In this document: positions 20,881-32,399 of the stretch, piece by piece
Layout: the number at the start of each line of letters is the position of its first letter
How positions within the stretch are numbered: position 1 is the first letter of the stretch
Assembly (NCBI GenBank): GCA_963576735.1
Contig: OY755179.1
Location: forward strand, 3,906,001-3,970,000
Direction: 5' to 3'
DNA length: 64,000 nucleotides
From: Bedellia somnulentella
Lineage: Eukaryota > Arthropoda > Insecta > Lepidoptera > Bedelliidae
The notes under the pieces: generated by a model
What the model was told of the DNA's origin: nothing
What the model saw: the letters and a program-made list of their open reading frames with translations, nothing else
The model's database searches: none
Position numbers and translations under genes: made by a program

Positions 20881-21322
20881 CAATTGTCCGTATTTGATTG
20901 GTTTATTCAATTTTATAAATTTTGTTGGTCATACATTTGCTTCGCTGAAGTCAGTTGAAATGAACTGAATCATTTACAATCATTGACAATCTTCGTTTTT
21001 TATCTATTTAGTTAAATTTCCAATGTCTTAGGCACTGTATTGCTGGAAATCAAAAACCTTCTCATGTTGCAATATAATTATTATTTTTAATTATTTTTTT
21101 CATTATTAGCACCAGGTGTTATGTCACTTTATTTCTTTAATTCTAATACTTACTGCGGGTGATATTATAAAAGTATTTACAAAAACCAACCAGTTTTATA
21201 AAGATGGTTTACAATAAATTTTAAATCAGTAAGGAAGATGTATAAAAATACGACCAAACGAAAACTATAGCAGAGCTTAATTAAATAACTTATTTAGCTG
21301 TACCCTTGGCCTGAATTACATT

Positions 21323-21415
21323 CATACATATACTTACGGCTATAAATCCCTAGAAGGGGTAGCCAGAGCCAAGGAATAAGAAATTTCTCAGCCACTTTTG
21401 GAAACTTGTGTGGGT
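21323..21415 (-). repeat. SINE-like family A, 5'-truncated
   Basis: CATACATATACTTACGGC, GGGGTAGCCAGAG and CTCAGCCACTTTTGG, then it stops. The D3 counterpart is 63671-63765. Confidence 0.75.
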
Positions 21416-21639
21416 TATGCCTGAATTGTAAATACGATTTAGCTCATCAAGCATAAGAAGTCCCTATGAATTGTCATTTTCTTTTCTTATAGTAACTATA
21501 CAAAAATAATTATGGTCTCAATATGAGCTCAATCTTTAAAGCCCTTATAATTGGTTTAAAATATTACTTATATACACCATTTTATTCGTATATGGCGCGA
21601 TGTGGCTGAAGGCTTCATCACCGATTGTTCTTTATTTTA

Positions 21640-22200
21640 CAAACTTTTTCCAATTTACCCCTACTAATAAGACTACGACTTGCACATAATACAATTCTTT
21701 ACTATTTGAGAACAACAAAAAGATTTATATTTTTTATGACTGATTTGATTTTTTGTTATACATTTTTTAGGAATAGTATAACGCAAAAAAGAAACATGTT
21801 TCCTAAATAAAAAAAAACAGAGAAAATAATAACTAACAGTGTTTAAACCAACTTTAATCAAAATGTCTCGGAAGAAGTAAAACGAATGCAAATAAAAACT
21901 CCATTCTGCAGTGGTAACTCGTAAAATAAACTTGCATTACGCTACCAGCGGTTTTACTGCTTCGAGAGAACAATAGTAAAATTACCGTACAAGATGGTCA
22001 CAAAGTAAAGAAGACCATTTACATCTTACCTGCTTTAATAGAAGCAATCTAAACGAATCGAATTCTTAAAAGCGTTTATAGTCGATTTACTGTTTTGCCT
22101 ATATATTTTTGAATACTCCGAGTTCTGCGGTTTTAGGTTACCTATGTAATAATATCAAAAAATATAAATGTAGAGAGTACGTTAAAAATACTACACTAAA
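21640..22200. other. AT-rich sequence, nothing recognised
   Basis: Overlapping short ORFs on both strands are artefacts of composition. No repeat family was recognised. Confidence 0.4.
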
Positions 22201-22268
22201 ATTTCCAAAAGTGGCTGAGGAATTTCTAATTCCTTAGCTCTGGCTACCCATCTAGGGTATGTATGTAA
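22201..22268 (+). repeat. SINE-like family A, 3' end only
   Basis: TTCCAAAAGTGGCTGAGG, CTCTGGCTACCC and TATGTATG. It is 5'-truncated. Confidence 0.7.
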
Positions 22269-22313
22269 GATGAAAATGACACAAATAAGAAGTATAAGTA
22301 CATGGTCAATGAA

Positions 22314-22518
22314 CATACATACAAACATACATATTCTCACGCCGTTAGTTCCCATTGGGGTAGGCAGTGACTATCGATCGCCACCTTGTACGATCCTGGC
22401 AAACGTCTCTAGCTTCATTCACATCCAAAATCTTTTCATACATGCTCTTTTATTCTTCGTACTTCGGACACCTGCCTTTTTGAGCACATTTTCTATTTGA
22501 TCTAAATGTGTCCTCCGA
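22314..22518 (-). pseudogene. RTE-type LINE 3' fragment with 10 bp TSD
   Basis: A 205 bp minus-strand fragment of the RTE C-terminus and tail, flanked by GGTCAATGAA at 22304-22313 and 22519-22528. It contains the region for THLDQIENVLKKAGV...RTKW...PNGN with a frame break. It is 5'-truncated. Confidence 0.85.
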
Positions 22519-22684
22519 GGTCAATGAAATAAAAACGAAAATATTGATGAATGCGAGGATAAATAATAAATAAACACACGGGCATATTATACATAGATCA
22601 AGCTGGCCAAAACTAAGTTATATTGTATTATGGAATGCTAACTCTACGATATATTTAATATGATGTAATCCACATATGATATTT

Positions 22685-22929
22685 GCTGTGTAGTCTCGGC
22701 TTAGAAAAGCACTACCCCATTTTTTTCTGGTGGGTGTACGTAAGAGGCGACTAACGGTATTGAGGCCTTTAAGGGATTTTCGGGAGATGAGGCTGGAGAC
22801 CCATCACCAACAACCTTTATTTTTACCTTCTTTTCCCCACTCACATTTCCAAAAGTGGCTGAGGAATTTTTAATTCCTTAGCTCTGGCTACTCCTTCTAG
22901 GGATTTACAGCCGTGAGTATATGTATGTT
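22685..22929 (+). repeat. SINE-like family A copy
   Basis: Full length, from GCTGTGTAGTCTCGGC to GCCGTGAGTATATGTATG. Confidence 0.85.
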
Positions 22930-22931
22930 TC

Positions 22932-23010
22932 ATGTACACACATGAACCCGCAACTTCCGGATCGAGAAGCTAGTCACCTATCCACTCGACCACGAACGTT
23001 GTCAGTATAG
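22932..23010 (-). repeat. tRNA-like SINE head, fragment
   Basis: On the minus strand, GACAACGTTCGTGGTCGAGTGG has an A-box-like TGGTCGAGTGGATAGG, and GGAAGTTGCGGGTTCATGTG resembles box B. No body is attached. A pseudo-tRNA or SINE head is most likely. Confidence 0.4.
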
Positions 23011-23091
23011 CCATAAAATTAAATTTTGGTCCATTTATAATGTGTGTTCAGCATATGATTAGTACTTGAGTAGGTATTAAATTATATATTT

Positions 23092-23281
23092 GCTGTGTAG
23101 TGTCGGCTTAGAAGAGCACTACCCCATTTCTTCCGGTGGGTGTACGTAAGAGGCGCCTAACGGAATTAGGGCTTTAAAGGGATTTTTGGACGATGCTTTT
23201 GGACTCATCACCAACAACTTTTATTTTTACCTTCTTTTCCCCACTCATATTTCCAAAAGTAGCTGAGGAATTTCTAATTCT
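23092..23281 (+). repeat. SINE-like family A, 3'-truncated
   Basis: GCTGTGTAGTGTCGGC through TAGCTGAGGAATTTC, then the tail is lost. Confidence 0.8.
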
Positions 23282-23483
23282 ATATGTTTGTTTGTATTAA
23301 GTTAAAGCAGAAGAGTGGTCTCCGGATCAAGAAATCATAATAAGAAGCCTTTGTTTATCACGCAGGCTAAGAACGGATTGGCTACCAATCAAAAGTAGAG
23401 TATAGATGAATAAGTTAGTTAATTAATCTCATATCGGGCATTTTTTTTTACATACATAGATATATATATATATATATTTATGC

Positions 23484-23590
23484 CATTACTTCATATTGGG
23501 GTAGTATCATGGCAAACCTCTCTAGCTTCGTTAACATACATCAATCTTTTCATACATGTTCTTTCATTCTTCATACTGCGGACGATTCCC
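23484..23590 (-). pseudogene. RTE-type LINE 3' fragment, decayed
   Basis: Minus-strand remnant matching KNERTCMKRLM.VNEAREVC, with the short tail next to a (TA)n run at 23463-23477. A small deletion removes the DRTKW segment. Confidence 0.65.
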
Positions 23591-23599
23591 TTATTTTTA

Positions 23600-24283
23600 C
23601 ACGTATTGTCGACTTTAGGAAACATCATAGTAAATGCGATGTTAAAATAATTTATCCAATACTGTCTCACGCCTGACGAAATGAAAAAAAAAGATCTATT
23701 TTTATTGAACAGGAAAACTGTCATGGCATTTTCATGCCCGATAATATTTTCATTAAAGTGTAAGAGTTAATTTGTTAAATCTTGAATTAACAAGTTTTGA
23801 TTCTTCGCAAGATCAAGCGGGTCCTAAGTGAAAAGTGTCGAAACGAATTAAGGCGGACGTCGGGAGCAGATTGTAATGGAAGTGAAACAAGTTTTACTAA
23901 GAATATTAATAGCCTTGCCAGCCTTTTCAATACGGATTTAACAAGAGTTATGAAAAAGGATTTTGACTATCATTCTCTTAACATTATTGAAGAAATAGGA
24001 TTACAAGTTAAAAAATAATAGCATTAAAAATTATAATATAAAGTTAAGTACAATTTATCTTTCCTACGCTACAAAATTTTGCAATGACTGCATTAATTAA
24101 GTATGAATTTTTTAGCATGTAATCTTAATCTAAGAAACTTATTTGATTGTTTCCTATTGTATTCAACTAATTATTTAGATACGGTTTTAAAACTGTCCTC
24201 ATCTTTTCGCACGTCATTGATCTTTACAACATACATCTAACTAACTATCGAAAACACACTATTTTAATATCCCAAGGCCTTTT
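23600..24283. other. AT-rich sequence with one doubtful ORF
   Basis: An open frame at 23797-24018 (73 codons, starting at TTG) reads ILRKIKRVLSEK... and ...IIEEIGLQVKK. I do not recognise it. It could be an old exon or transposase remnant, but nothing nearby supports either. The rest holds nothing recognisable. Confidence 0.25.
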
Positions 24284-25022
24284 TTTAGGGTTCCGTAGCC
24301 AAATGGCAAAAACGGGACCCTTATAGATTCGTCATGTCTGTCTGTCTGTCCGTCCGTCCGTATGTCACAGCCAGTTTATTCCGAAACTATAAGAACTACA
24401 TTATTGAAAATTGGTGCGTAGATGTATTCTGTAAACCGCATTAAGATTTTAAAATAAAATCTGAAGAAAAAACCAAAATTTTTAGGGTTCCCCATACATA
24501 GAACAGAAACTCAATATTTTTTTTTTATCAAACCTATACGTGTGGGGTATCTATCAAAAGGTATTTGAAAATGATGTTGAGGTTTCATATATAATTTTTT
24601 CAAAACTGAATAGTTTGCGCGAGAGACTTTTCCAAAGTGGTAAAATGTGTGTCCCCCCCCCCGTAACTTCTAAAATATGGGCATGATAAAACTGAAAAAA
24701 AATTATGATGTGTATTACTATACAAACTACTAACGAAAATTGGTTTGAATGAGATCTAGCCAGTAGTTCTATTTTTAAACGTCATAAATCAAATTACTTA
24801 CCTAATTTATTTATTTCACTGAAATATATAACAATAATTTTACTATCACAGGTTTTACGCATAAAACGTGAACCATTGTTTTCTTATAGTAAATCAGTGA
24901 TAAGTAAATAACATTTTAAACTAAACATTTTAAACTTGTATATTACTATGTTACCTACCTGCTGCTAGTGCTGCTACGGAACCCTTCATTAGCGAGTCCA
25001 TCTCGCTCTTGGCCGGTTTTTT
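24284..25022. repeat. Lepidoptera-wide GGGTTCCGTAGCC repeat
   Basis: It starts TTAGGGTTCCGTAGCC and contains (TGTC)n/(CGTC)n, CAGCCAGTTTATTCCGAAAC, a C-run near 24653 and GCGCGAGAGACTTTTCC. It ends CTGCTACGGAACCCTTC, CTCGCTCTTGGCCGG, so the ends are partly inverted. I recognise this as a very common lepidopteran repeat, from general knowledge and not from a search. No transposase is visible. An ORF at 24968-25303 only partly overlaps it and looks spurious. Confidence 0.8.
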
Positions 25023-25792
25023 CCAAATATAAAAAGCATATCACCATCATACGCCAAAAGGAGATTAGTCAAAAACAAAAAAAGTTTTCCCGCCCCAACT
25101 CGACAGAAGGACGCGTGACATTTCATCCGTATTCGTATTTCCTAATATTCCAGAAGCAAAATCAGTCACTCACTGGCGCTAATGAAACCCGTAGAGTATT
25201 GGGGAATATGGTTGACAAGGGTCGGATTTGGGAGCGCTTTTTTGTTCAAACTTCTGATCCACTAATCCTTCTTGTCCGAATGGTGCCAAATCTGGCCTTG
25301 TGATTTCTCAAAGAAATAAATTGGGTATTGATTTTGTTGTTATAATGATGTTAGAGATAATATTACATAATATGTATTACTGTAAAAACCCATTATTGAT
25401 TCATCTTATGTGTGACTGGTAAATCCTGAGTATTAGTGATATGACTGAATCGTTATTCTAGATTTTCCCAATAATGGCTGGATAATGTTGGTTTTGGAAG
25501 AAAATAGCTCATACCTAACAATTATTAATTACAATTAAATGATTATGAAACACCTTGTTTTGAATTTATGTGTACGACATGTAAATAACCAATAGTTGAA
25601 GACAGATAATTTAATAACTGACTCAAAAGCAGTCATTATAATAATTTTAACCTCCAACAAGCCATTGCCAGCTATCACTAGTAAAACTTAGCATATGTAT
25701 TAATTAGTTTTACTGTTTATTCAGGCCAATCTCTAAAATGGCTATACCGACCGTATTTAAAACGATTTTCACTTACTTTTTTATTGAAATTA
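25023..25792. other. Sequence without recognised features
   Basis: A slightly GC-richer stretch (25080-25300) has an open frame but no recognisable domain. The remainder is AT-rich. Confidence 0.35.
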
Positions 25793-26009
25793 CATACAAA
25801 CATATACTCACAAGCGTAAATCCCCAAAAAGGGTAGCCAGAGCTTAGAGCTAGAAACTCCTTAGCCACATCAAGAAGTTAATAGGGGAAAAAATGGCAGA
25901 GATAAAGTATCGTTGGTGATATTTCTCCAACCTTATCGCCCAAAAACCACTTAAAAAGCCGAAAGGGAAGAAAAGGGGTAGTGACATTCTAAGCCGGCAC
26001 TACACAGCA
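25793..26009 (-). repeat. SINE-like family A copy, diverged
   Basis: From the CATACAAACATATACTCAC tail to GCCGGCACTACACAGC, with an internal deletion in the head (AAGCCGAAAGGG). Confidence 0.8.
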
Positions 26010-26354
26010 CTTAATAGCAATTAATAATAAAAAGCAACAACAACTTGACATCATAATCTCAATACAAAGCAGTTAGTAAATAATACATAAGCAAGTTATC
26101 GTCAGCGCAGACAGAACCAAGTTTATTATTCATAAGAGCTTATTTGTCGGAAGTTGCAAGCGTATGTTATGTTTAGTCGGTTGAGCATCCACTCCGTGAG
26201 CGGTGACAAATGCTTACCCACTTGTAAATACGAGTATGGTTGTGTTGGGAACTGTCTCGGCTGTATTTCATATTAGGATAGAGTTGTTCAACACGGATGC
26301 ACTTGGAACTCAGCTGTGCTTTCGTTTTGGCAATTTATATTATAAAATATACTA
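26010..26354. other. Sequence without recognised features
   Basis: No coding sequence or repeat recognised. Confidence 0.35.
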
Positions 26355-26608
26355 GCGCTAAGGCTGTGTAGTGTTGGCTTGGAATAACACTACCCCATTT
26401 CTACCTGCGGGTGATCGTAATACGCAACTTAAGGTATAGTGGCTTTTTAAGTGATTTTTGGGCGATACGCTTGGATACCCATCACTAACATCCTTAACTT
26501 TACAATCTTTTTCCCATCAAACATCCAAGAGTGGCTAAAGAATTACCTTTTCCGAAACTCTGTCAACCCCTTTCTGGGATTTGTAGCCGTGAGTCTATGT
26601 ATGTATGT
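26355..26608 (+). repeat. SINE-like family A copy with 11 bp TSD
   Basis: Flanked by AAAATATACTA at 26344-26354 and 26609-26619. A few bases (GCGCTAAG) precede the usual GCTGTGTAG start. Confidence 0.9.
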
Positions 26609-26619
26609 AAAATATACTA

Positions 26620-27237
26620 TCACTGCACAGTGTTTAGTGTCACTACAGTGTCGGCTTTGAATAGAATTAGCTCATTTATTTCCACGGGTATTGTCAATCA
26701 CTAAAATCGATTAAATAGTTTGAGCGTGATTGATGAACGGACATAAAAACATTTTTGTACTGACATATTATAGTTATGTGTGATAACACAATTTTACTCT
26801 TTATTAATACAGGTAGTCAACATAAACCCAAAAATGTAACATATATTTTTTGCGTAATAATTTCAGGAAAAAATAAGCTGAATATAATGTCGGTGTAAGC
26901 AAAATTGCTAAGGCGTCCCCATACGCCCGTGGGACGGAGTATTCAAAAGATTTGTATAGACTGACTGTGCTTGATAACATTTCCGTCATCCATCAACTAA
27001 ATTATAAACGTTCCCTGTACCAAATTGATGTACGCTTTTATACAATATGAGAAATGTGTAGATTTTTTTTCTAATTTACAACCTTTAAACGTTGACTGAA
27101 CGAAGTTTCATCAGAAGCTGTTCACATTGGTTTTCAAATTGATTTTGTTTAAACTTGTTTTTTTATATTCATTTATTATATCTACTTACTAGTAAGATTT
27201 TGATAAGCATATTATTTCATTATAATTAATTTTTTTT
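26620..27237. other. AT-rich sequence, nothing recognised
   Basis: A short diverged stretch at about 26645-26700 (GTGTCGGCTTTGAATAG) resembles a family A head. Otherwise nothing. Confidence 0.35.
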
Positions 27238-27484
27238 GCCGCGTAGTGCCGGCTTAAAATGTCGCTACCCCTTTCTACCCACGGGTGTCGTAAGAGGCGA
27301 CAAAGGGTATTGGGGCTTTTTATTGCATTTTTGGGCGATGTGGTTGGAGACCCATCACTAAATATCCTTAATTTTTACCATCCTTTCCCCACTCAACTTT
27401 AAAGTTGCTGAGGAATTTATAATTTCTTAGCTCTGGCTACCCCTTCTAGGGAAATATAACCGTGAGCATATGTATGTATGTATG
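27238..27484 (+). repeat. SINE-like family A copy
   Basis: From GCCGCGTAGTGCCGGC to CCGTGAGCATATG and a (TATG) tail. It belongs to the same subtype as 20637 (CTACCCACGGGTGTCG in place of TTCCGGTGGGTGTACG). Confidence 0.85.
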
Positions 27485-27987
27485 TATTTTTTTTAGTTTC
27501 GTATCCACCACTCATATTAATCTACCTATATTTCAAGCTATTAAACAAAGCAAAAAATTGTGAGCCACTTTAATACTGTAAGAATAATAGTATGTATTAC
27601 TAAATATTTAATAATAGTTGTTTTAAACAGAATTAAAAAGTTTTTTTGCTTGCTTCTTAACTTGTTTGTTTTTTGCTTGTAGAATAATTTAGTAGCATTA
27701 AAAGACTTTACGAAAAGAACATTATGAAGAATTCCAAAAGGACCGTTTTTTGAGCTAATAGCAAAATAAAATGTACATGTAATTTATACTTCAGTACATA
27801 AAGCTTATTTTAAGGCTTTACTGAAGTAACCCTATAGCTCAAAATTCAGGGTAACCATATTGGCCCGTTTTGTAAAACGAGCAATCTATAAAAATCCTCC
27901 GCTTTAAAGCGTAATATGTGTACGACATGATACTATAACAATAGTTGAAATAAATAACAAGAACTATTTCAACATCTTTGATCTAAT
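27485..27987. other. AT-rich sequence, nothing recognised
   Basis: A pair of short inverted stretches round 27830 (TTTACTGAAGTAACC and the like) is the only structure seen. Confidence 0.3.
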
Positions 27988-28148
27988 ACATACATACATA
28001 CATATACTCACGGCTATAAATCCCTAGAAAGGGTAGCCAGAGCTAACGAATTAGAAATTCCTCAGCCTCTTTTGGAAGTTGCGTGGGAAAAAGATGGTAA
28101 AATAAAGGTTGTTGGTGATGGGTCTCCAACCGCATCGCCCAAAAATCC
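27988..28148 (-). repeat. SINE-like family A, 5'-truncated
   Basis: The tail half through GCATCGCCCAAAAATCCCC. The head is missing. Confidence 0.8.
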
Positions 28149-28638
28149 CCTTGCGCATAATATAGGCTACTAATCTTAACTCATACAGTGCTTCTGTTTT
28201 GTTGTGTCTTTTATTTTTTACGCAGTTATGGAACCTATCAAAGTGAAATATGAAGTAAATTTTACTTCAAAATTTTGTGACTCTAAAAAGCACTCCTGAA
28301 GACCTTTTTGAAATCATTCGCATAAAACATCCCATAAACTTCGTCAAATATCTTACGAAATCCATTTAAAACCAATAACACGCAGAAAATATATCATTTA
28401 TGTTCAATGGCGCCCATTTCGATTCACACTCCAACTCACACTTGTAACAGTTGAATTCTATCACTGCTCTTTAGGGTTTTGTAGCCAAATGGTAAAAACT
28501 AAACATTTACAGTTAAGTCAAGCGTATGTACGTTGAAGGACAAAATAAAAAAGAATGCTTTGACCCATGCTTATGAAGTGTGTCTATAGATAAGTCTTTA
28601 AAAATACGTCAAGTATTTTTAAACTATATTTTCTCAAG
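28149..28638. other. Unique-looking sequence with a GGGTTCCG-repeat scrap
   Basis: 28468-28510 (TAGGGTTTTGTAGCCAAATGG) is a scrap of the repeat at 24284. Nothing else was recognised. Confidence 0.4.
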
Positions 28639-28649
28639 ATAATCAAGAT

Positions 28650-28824
28650 ACGGTATGGGGCTTTTAAGGAATTTTGGGCGATGCGGTTGGAGACCCATCA
28701 CCAAAACACTTTAATTCACCATCTTTTCCCCACGCAACTTCCAAAAGTGGCTGAGGAATTTCTGATTCCCTAGCTCTGGTTACCCCCTCAAGGGATTCAT
28801 AGCCGTGAGTATATGTATGTATGT
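28650..28824 (+). repeat. SINE-like family A, 5'-truncated, with 11 bp TSD
   Basis: Flanked by ATAATCAAGAT at 28639-28649 and 28825-28835. It begins in the middle of the family (CGGTATGGGGCTTTTAAGG) and keeps the full tail. 5' truncation plus a TSD is the signature of target-primed reverse transcription. Confidence 0.9.
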
Positions 28825-30316
28825 ATAATCAAGATGTAAACTGTCAAAGTGTTAAAAAAAGTGACCTTCGCTTACCTTTACTTGTAACCACGAAACCTTA
28901 CACGATGAGCTGACATGCACAATGCCATTTTTGTGATTCAATTTAGGTGTTCTATTTCCATGGTTGCCGAGTGATTTCCATAAACTACCACTTTCTGACA
29001 TAATGTGGACATTGAGGTTCTTTGATAAAACATGTTTACTGTTAATGTCATTTTGTATATCTTTTGATGGTTTTGACAGCGATAATTTTGCAACTTCAAA
29101 ATCAAACAGTTACGGCCGGTTTCACATCTGAGAATTCAACGATAAAAGCATCTCAAACTGTATTTAAGTACGTACTTACCAAAATTACGTTTCTGATTTG
29201 ATGAAATATTGTAATTTAATCAAGTTTTGATTAAATGATCAAAATTTTGCGCATCTGTCAAAAAACTGACCTAAATGTCGAAATTTGCGTTTCTGAACTC
29301 GTTTGATAATACTCAAACAGTCATCATCGCAGATTTGAGTGAGTGATAGTTAAGTTGTCGAAATCGGCTTCTTAAACGGTACTCCAATTTGTAATTGGGT
29401 CGTTTTCAAATTTTGCGCAGGTAAACTTGTCCCCGAAAATGTATATATTTTTAAAATAAATAATACGATGATTTTAACATTACAATTATTATTTTGTAAA
29501 CTGTACAACAAAACAAAGATCTTTTCTTTAAAAAACAGTACCTGATCTACCTATTTTATATATTTTTTGTCATAACAATGTGGTCATTCTTGGTAACAGA
29601 GTTGATTTTCATACATTTTTCTTCTGTCCCAAGCGCCGATACAATACACATAGTCAGGATATTTTTTCCTTTCTGTTATTTACATGCTTTAAAGTTCGAA
29701 TTATATTTAAATAAGACATTATAATAATACATTAAATACAATCATAACATTACATAGACATTGAATGATTATTAAATATGTGTTTTAAACTATTGTCCCA
29801 CGAGTCCGCTTAATTAATAGTACTGCTCTGTTACTATACTAAAACCCGAGAAGAAATACAGATTTCACTGAATGCATAGTTCTTACAGTTGTGGTGCAGT
29901 AGCCGTTATTATTTTGAACGCAAAACACAAGGGCAGGGGGATCATACAGCTAGCTATACGGCCACACGGCATCAAAAGTTGCGCGTGTGTTTATTCTGCA
30001 ACCGTTCTGTTACCGACGTAATTGGGTAAGTAATTAAAAAATTCTTATTGAATTTACAATAAACTCGTAGTATTTAGTGTGAATATCTTATTTAACCATG
30101 AATTGTCTCAACCCAAGCGGTGTAACTAACCTAGATGGTCCAAAGACTGTTAGATTTACCACTCTGTTACTAACAACTCTGTTACTTAATTAATGGTAAC
30201 AGAGTCGTAAACTAGGTAACAGAGTAGCCTATAGTGTAAACTTCGTACTAAAAGGTATTATAATACGCGATAGCGATACATTATTAAACGTATTTATTTA
30301 TATTATTTTGTTTCAG

Positions 30317-30780
30317 ATGGTCTCACACCTATCTATGTAACAGACTGATTTTTGAAGAAACTGGATATTCAAATAACGGCTATACAGAGGAGACCGCAAA
30401 AAAACGCAGCCTAGGAAAAGAAGTGGAATCTAAGAAAAATAATTTAGACAGTAACCATGCGAAGAAACGGTTAGGAAAAGTTTAAACTTCAAGGAAACAC
30501 AGAGCAATTTAAAAAATGGCGAGCTGCAAATGCTAAACGTAGAAACCGAGCTTAAGCTCTTCGCATTGTTATGCAAACAGAATCATCACCTGTATTATGA
30601 CTCCACGATTTAGAAGTCCAACTGTTGAAGACCAAACTCAAGATCCTCCATTAATATTGTCTGTGTTTTGACGGTTGTCAAAACCTCGAATTTCAAATTC
30701 AGATAGCACAACTGATTCGATAACGATAACAACAAACCGCGGCAGAAAGCCGGCAAAAAGACACAAGTCAAAATGATTTA
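30317..30780 (+). pseudogene. Decayed coding-like stretch inside the Harbinger element
   Basis: After a possible splice acceptor (TTGTTTCAG at 30308-30316) one frame stays open for about 55 codons (ending KKRLGKV). Neighbouring frames carry Lys/Arg-rich runs (FKKWRAANAKRRNRA) and RGRKPAKRHK near 30740, but stops interrupt all of them. It may be the remains of the element's second protein or of a captured exon. The family was not recognised. Confidence 0.3.
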
Positions 30781-30813
30781 GGTCAAAAGTATTATACATA
30801 CATAGCTACTCAA

Positions 30814-30950
30814 AAAACAAACTCATACATACAAACTCACGGTCATAAATACCAGAAAGGGGTAGCTAGAGCTTCAAAACTGGAAACTCCTCTACCATAT
30901 TTGGAAGTATATAGGGGCCAAGATTGTAGAAATAAAGTAGTAAGTGACAT
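30814..30950 (-). repeat. SINE-like family A, truncated and diverged
   Basis: CATACAAACTCACGGTCATAA, GGGGTAGCTAGAG and GGGGCCAAGATTG follow the family order inside the Harbinger element. Confidence 0.65.
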
Positions 30951-31691
30951 AGAAGACGATGGTGAGGTGAAAATAATGTTTTTAAATGCTACTGACGATT
31001 CTGAACCAAATGTGATTAGTTGAGAGTGACCTATCTATGAGCCTTTTGAGAATATAATCTCTATCGTTCTGGAGCTAAAAATAGTTAACAAAGGCAAAAG
31101 AGAAAGAGAGCATAGGTTCTACTAATTTGACACTCGATGGGCACAGATCGAGTGAAAAGATCTCCTTATTAATGTTAATTTTATTACAGATAATAGCTCT
31201 TTAAGTTTACAAAAAACAACTATGTTACTAAAGTACTACTCTGTTACTTTGGTGTCCCAAGGATGCCAGTAGATTATTTGTAGATTATAAGAAAAACGGA
31301 TGTCCCAAATGTATGTTTTTGCTGATATCATTATTTAAGTTGATTACTTTTCGATTACTCGCCGTTACTTAGTTTTATAATAAAAAAGCAAGAATTTAGG
31401 TGGAATATAAGGTTTGTAAACTTTATTATAGTAACAGAGTTGTTTAATATTTAAAGTTATTGTTAAAAGAAACGTAAGAGAAGTCATTATAATTATGCTT
31501 GTTCCTAATATATACTGTGTTGTGAGCAACGATGGCAAAAAAAATGATTTATATTTAATAATGTTTTAAATGTGAAATATTAGACGATAAACACATTGTT
31601 TTCGACAATATTCCGAAGATGTCTACGGATACATCGTTATCTTCACTAGAGGAAGCACAGCAGATACCTCAGAGGTAAATACGCCGTCGCT

Positions 31692-32311
31692 GAGGAGTTC
31701 CTAGGATCCGGCCAAATTTCTTTGAAACGCTCAGTGAAAACCAATTTAAAGAACGTTTCAGGTTCAGTAAAGAATCGGTGCGCAGCATCTTTAGGAAAGT
31801 GCAACGAAGGATCCCACCAGCAAGAACGCAACGGAGTGATTGTTTATCACCATTTCTCCAACTGTTAATAACACTGCGGTTCTATGCAACTGGGAGCTTC
31901 CAAGCTGTCATTGGGGATACTGCAAATGTTAGCAAAGCTACCGTGTGCCGTGTCACGGATAGGGTCCCAACAGCAATAGCACTATTGAGACCAGAATTTA
32001 TTTATATGCCAACTCGAGAGCAGCGTCCTACAGTGGCTTCAAGATTTCATGACATAGCTGGATTCCCTAGAGTTATTGCAGCTGTTGATTGTACCCATGT
32101 CAAAATAAATACCCCAGGTGGCAATAGGGCTGAACTTTACCGGAATCGAAAAGGCTTTTTTTCAGTGAATGTGCAAGCATTATGCGATGCAAATGTAAGA
32201 ATATGCAGTTTGATTGCAAGATGGCCTGGATCAGTTCATGACGGGTGTAGTTGGGAGACCTTTTTTTTAATTCTTTTTCCATGTCTAGTCCCTCTGCTCG
32301 GTGTTACTTAA
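31692..32311 (+). pseudogene. HARBI1-like transposase, C-terminally truncated
   Basis: DDE-type nuclease of PIF/Harbinger elements, which cuts and rejoins the transposon ends. The frame opens after a stop near 31690 (PRIRPNFFETLSENQFKERFRF) and continues through the ATG at 31778. It includes the helix-turn-helix-like SKATVCRVTDRV region. Counting from that ATG, the first catalytic Asp is D104 in AAVDCTHVKI and the second is D155 in ARWPGSVHD. Homology ends soon after, at about W160, where a T-run begins, so the region holding the third acidic residue is missing and the enzyme should be inactive. No N-terminal start for the full protein is visible. Confidence 0.85.
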
Positions 32312-32399
32312 TTAATTAACCACGAAAGATTACACGTAACTCTGTAACTATCTTTCCTCATTTACAGCAAGCACGAACTACCGATACCGAACAAATCGA

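Larger units (their letters stand above)
6706..21640. repeat. Duplicated segment, copy D2
   Basis: It aligns with D3 (55950-64000) over its length once five D2-only insertions are removed: SINE A 7166-7411, LINE 10437-15342, MITE 17557-18159, SINE A 18647-18894 and a composite SINE block at about 19723-20290. Each has an empty site in D3. The homology continues to at least 21640, where D3 reaches the window edge. The shared non-repeat sequence is only a few percent diverged by eye. Confidence 0.9.
29593..31440. promoter_or_regulatory. Cluster of eight GTAACAGAG motifs (candidate protein-binding sites)
   Basis: Exact GTAACAGAG, on either strand, begins at 29593, 29826, 30162, 30177, 30196, 30216, 31239 and 31431. 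Near matches lie at 30005, 30337 and 32336. Four lie within 65 bases (30161-30225), arranged as two inverted then two direct copies. TAACAG fits the animal Myb-type recognition core (TAACNG). PIF/Harbinger elements typically encode a Myb/SANT-like DNA-binding partner of the transposase, so these could be its sites. That link is inference. Confidence 0.5.

Noticed and set aside
24968..25303. 111-codon ORF
   Set aside because: It begins inside the GGGTTCCG repeat and continues into anonymous sequence; no domain.
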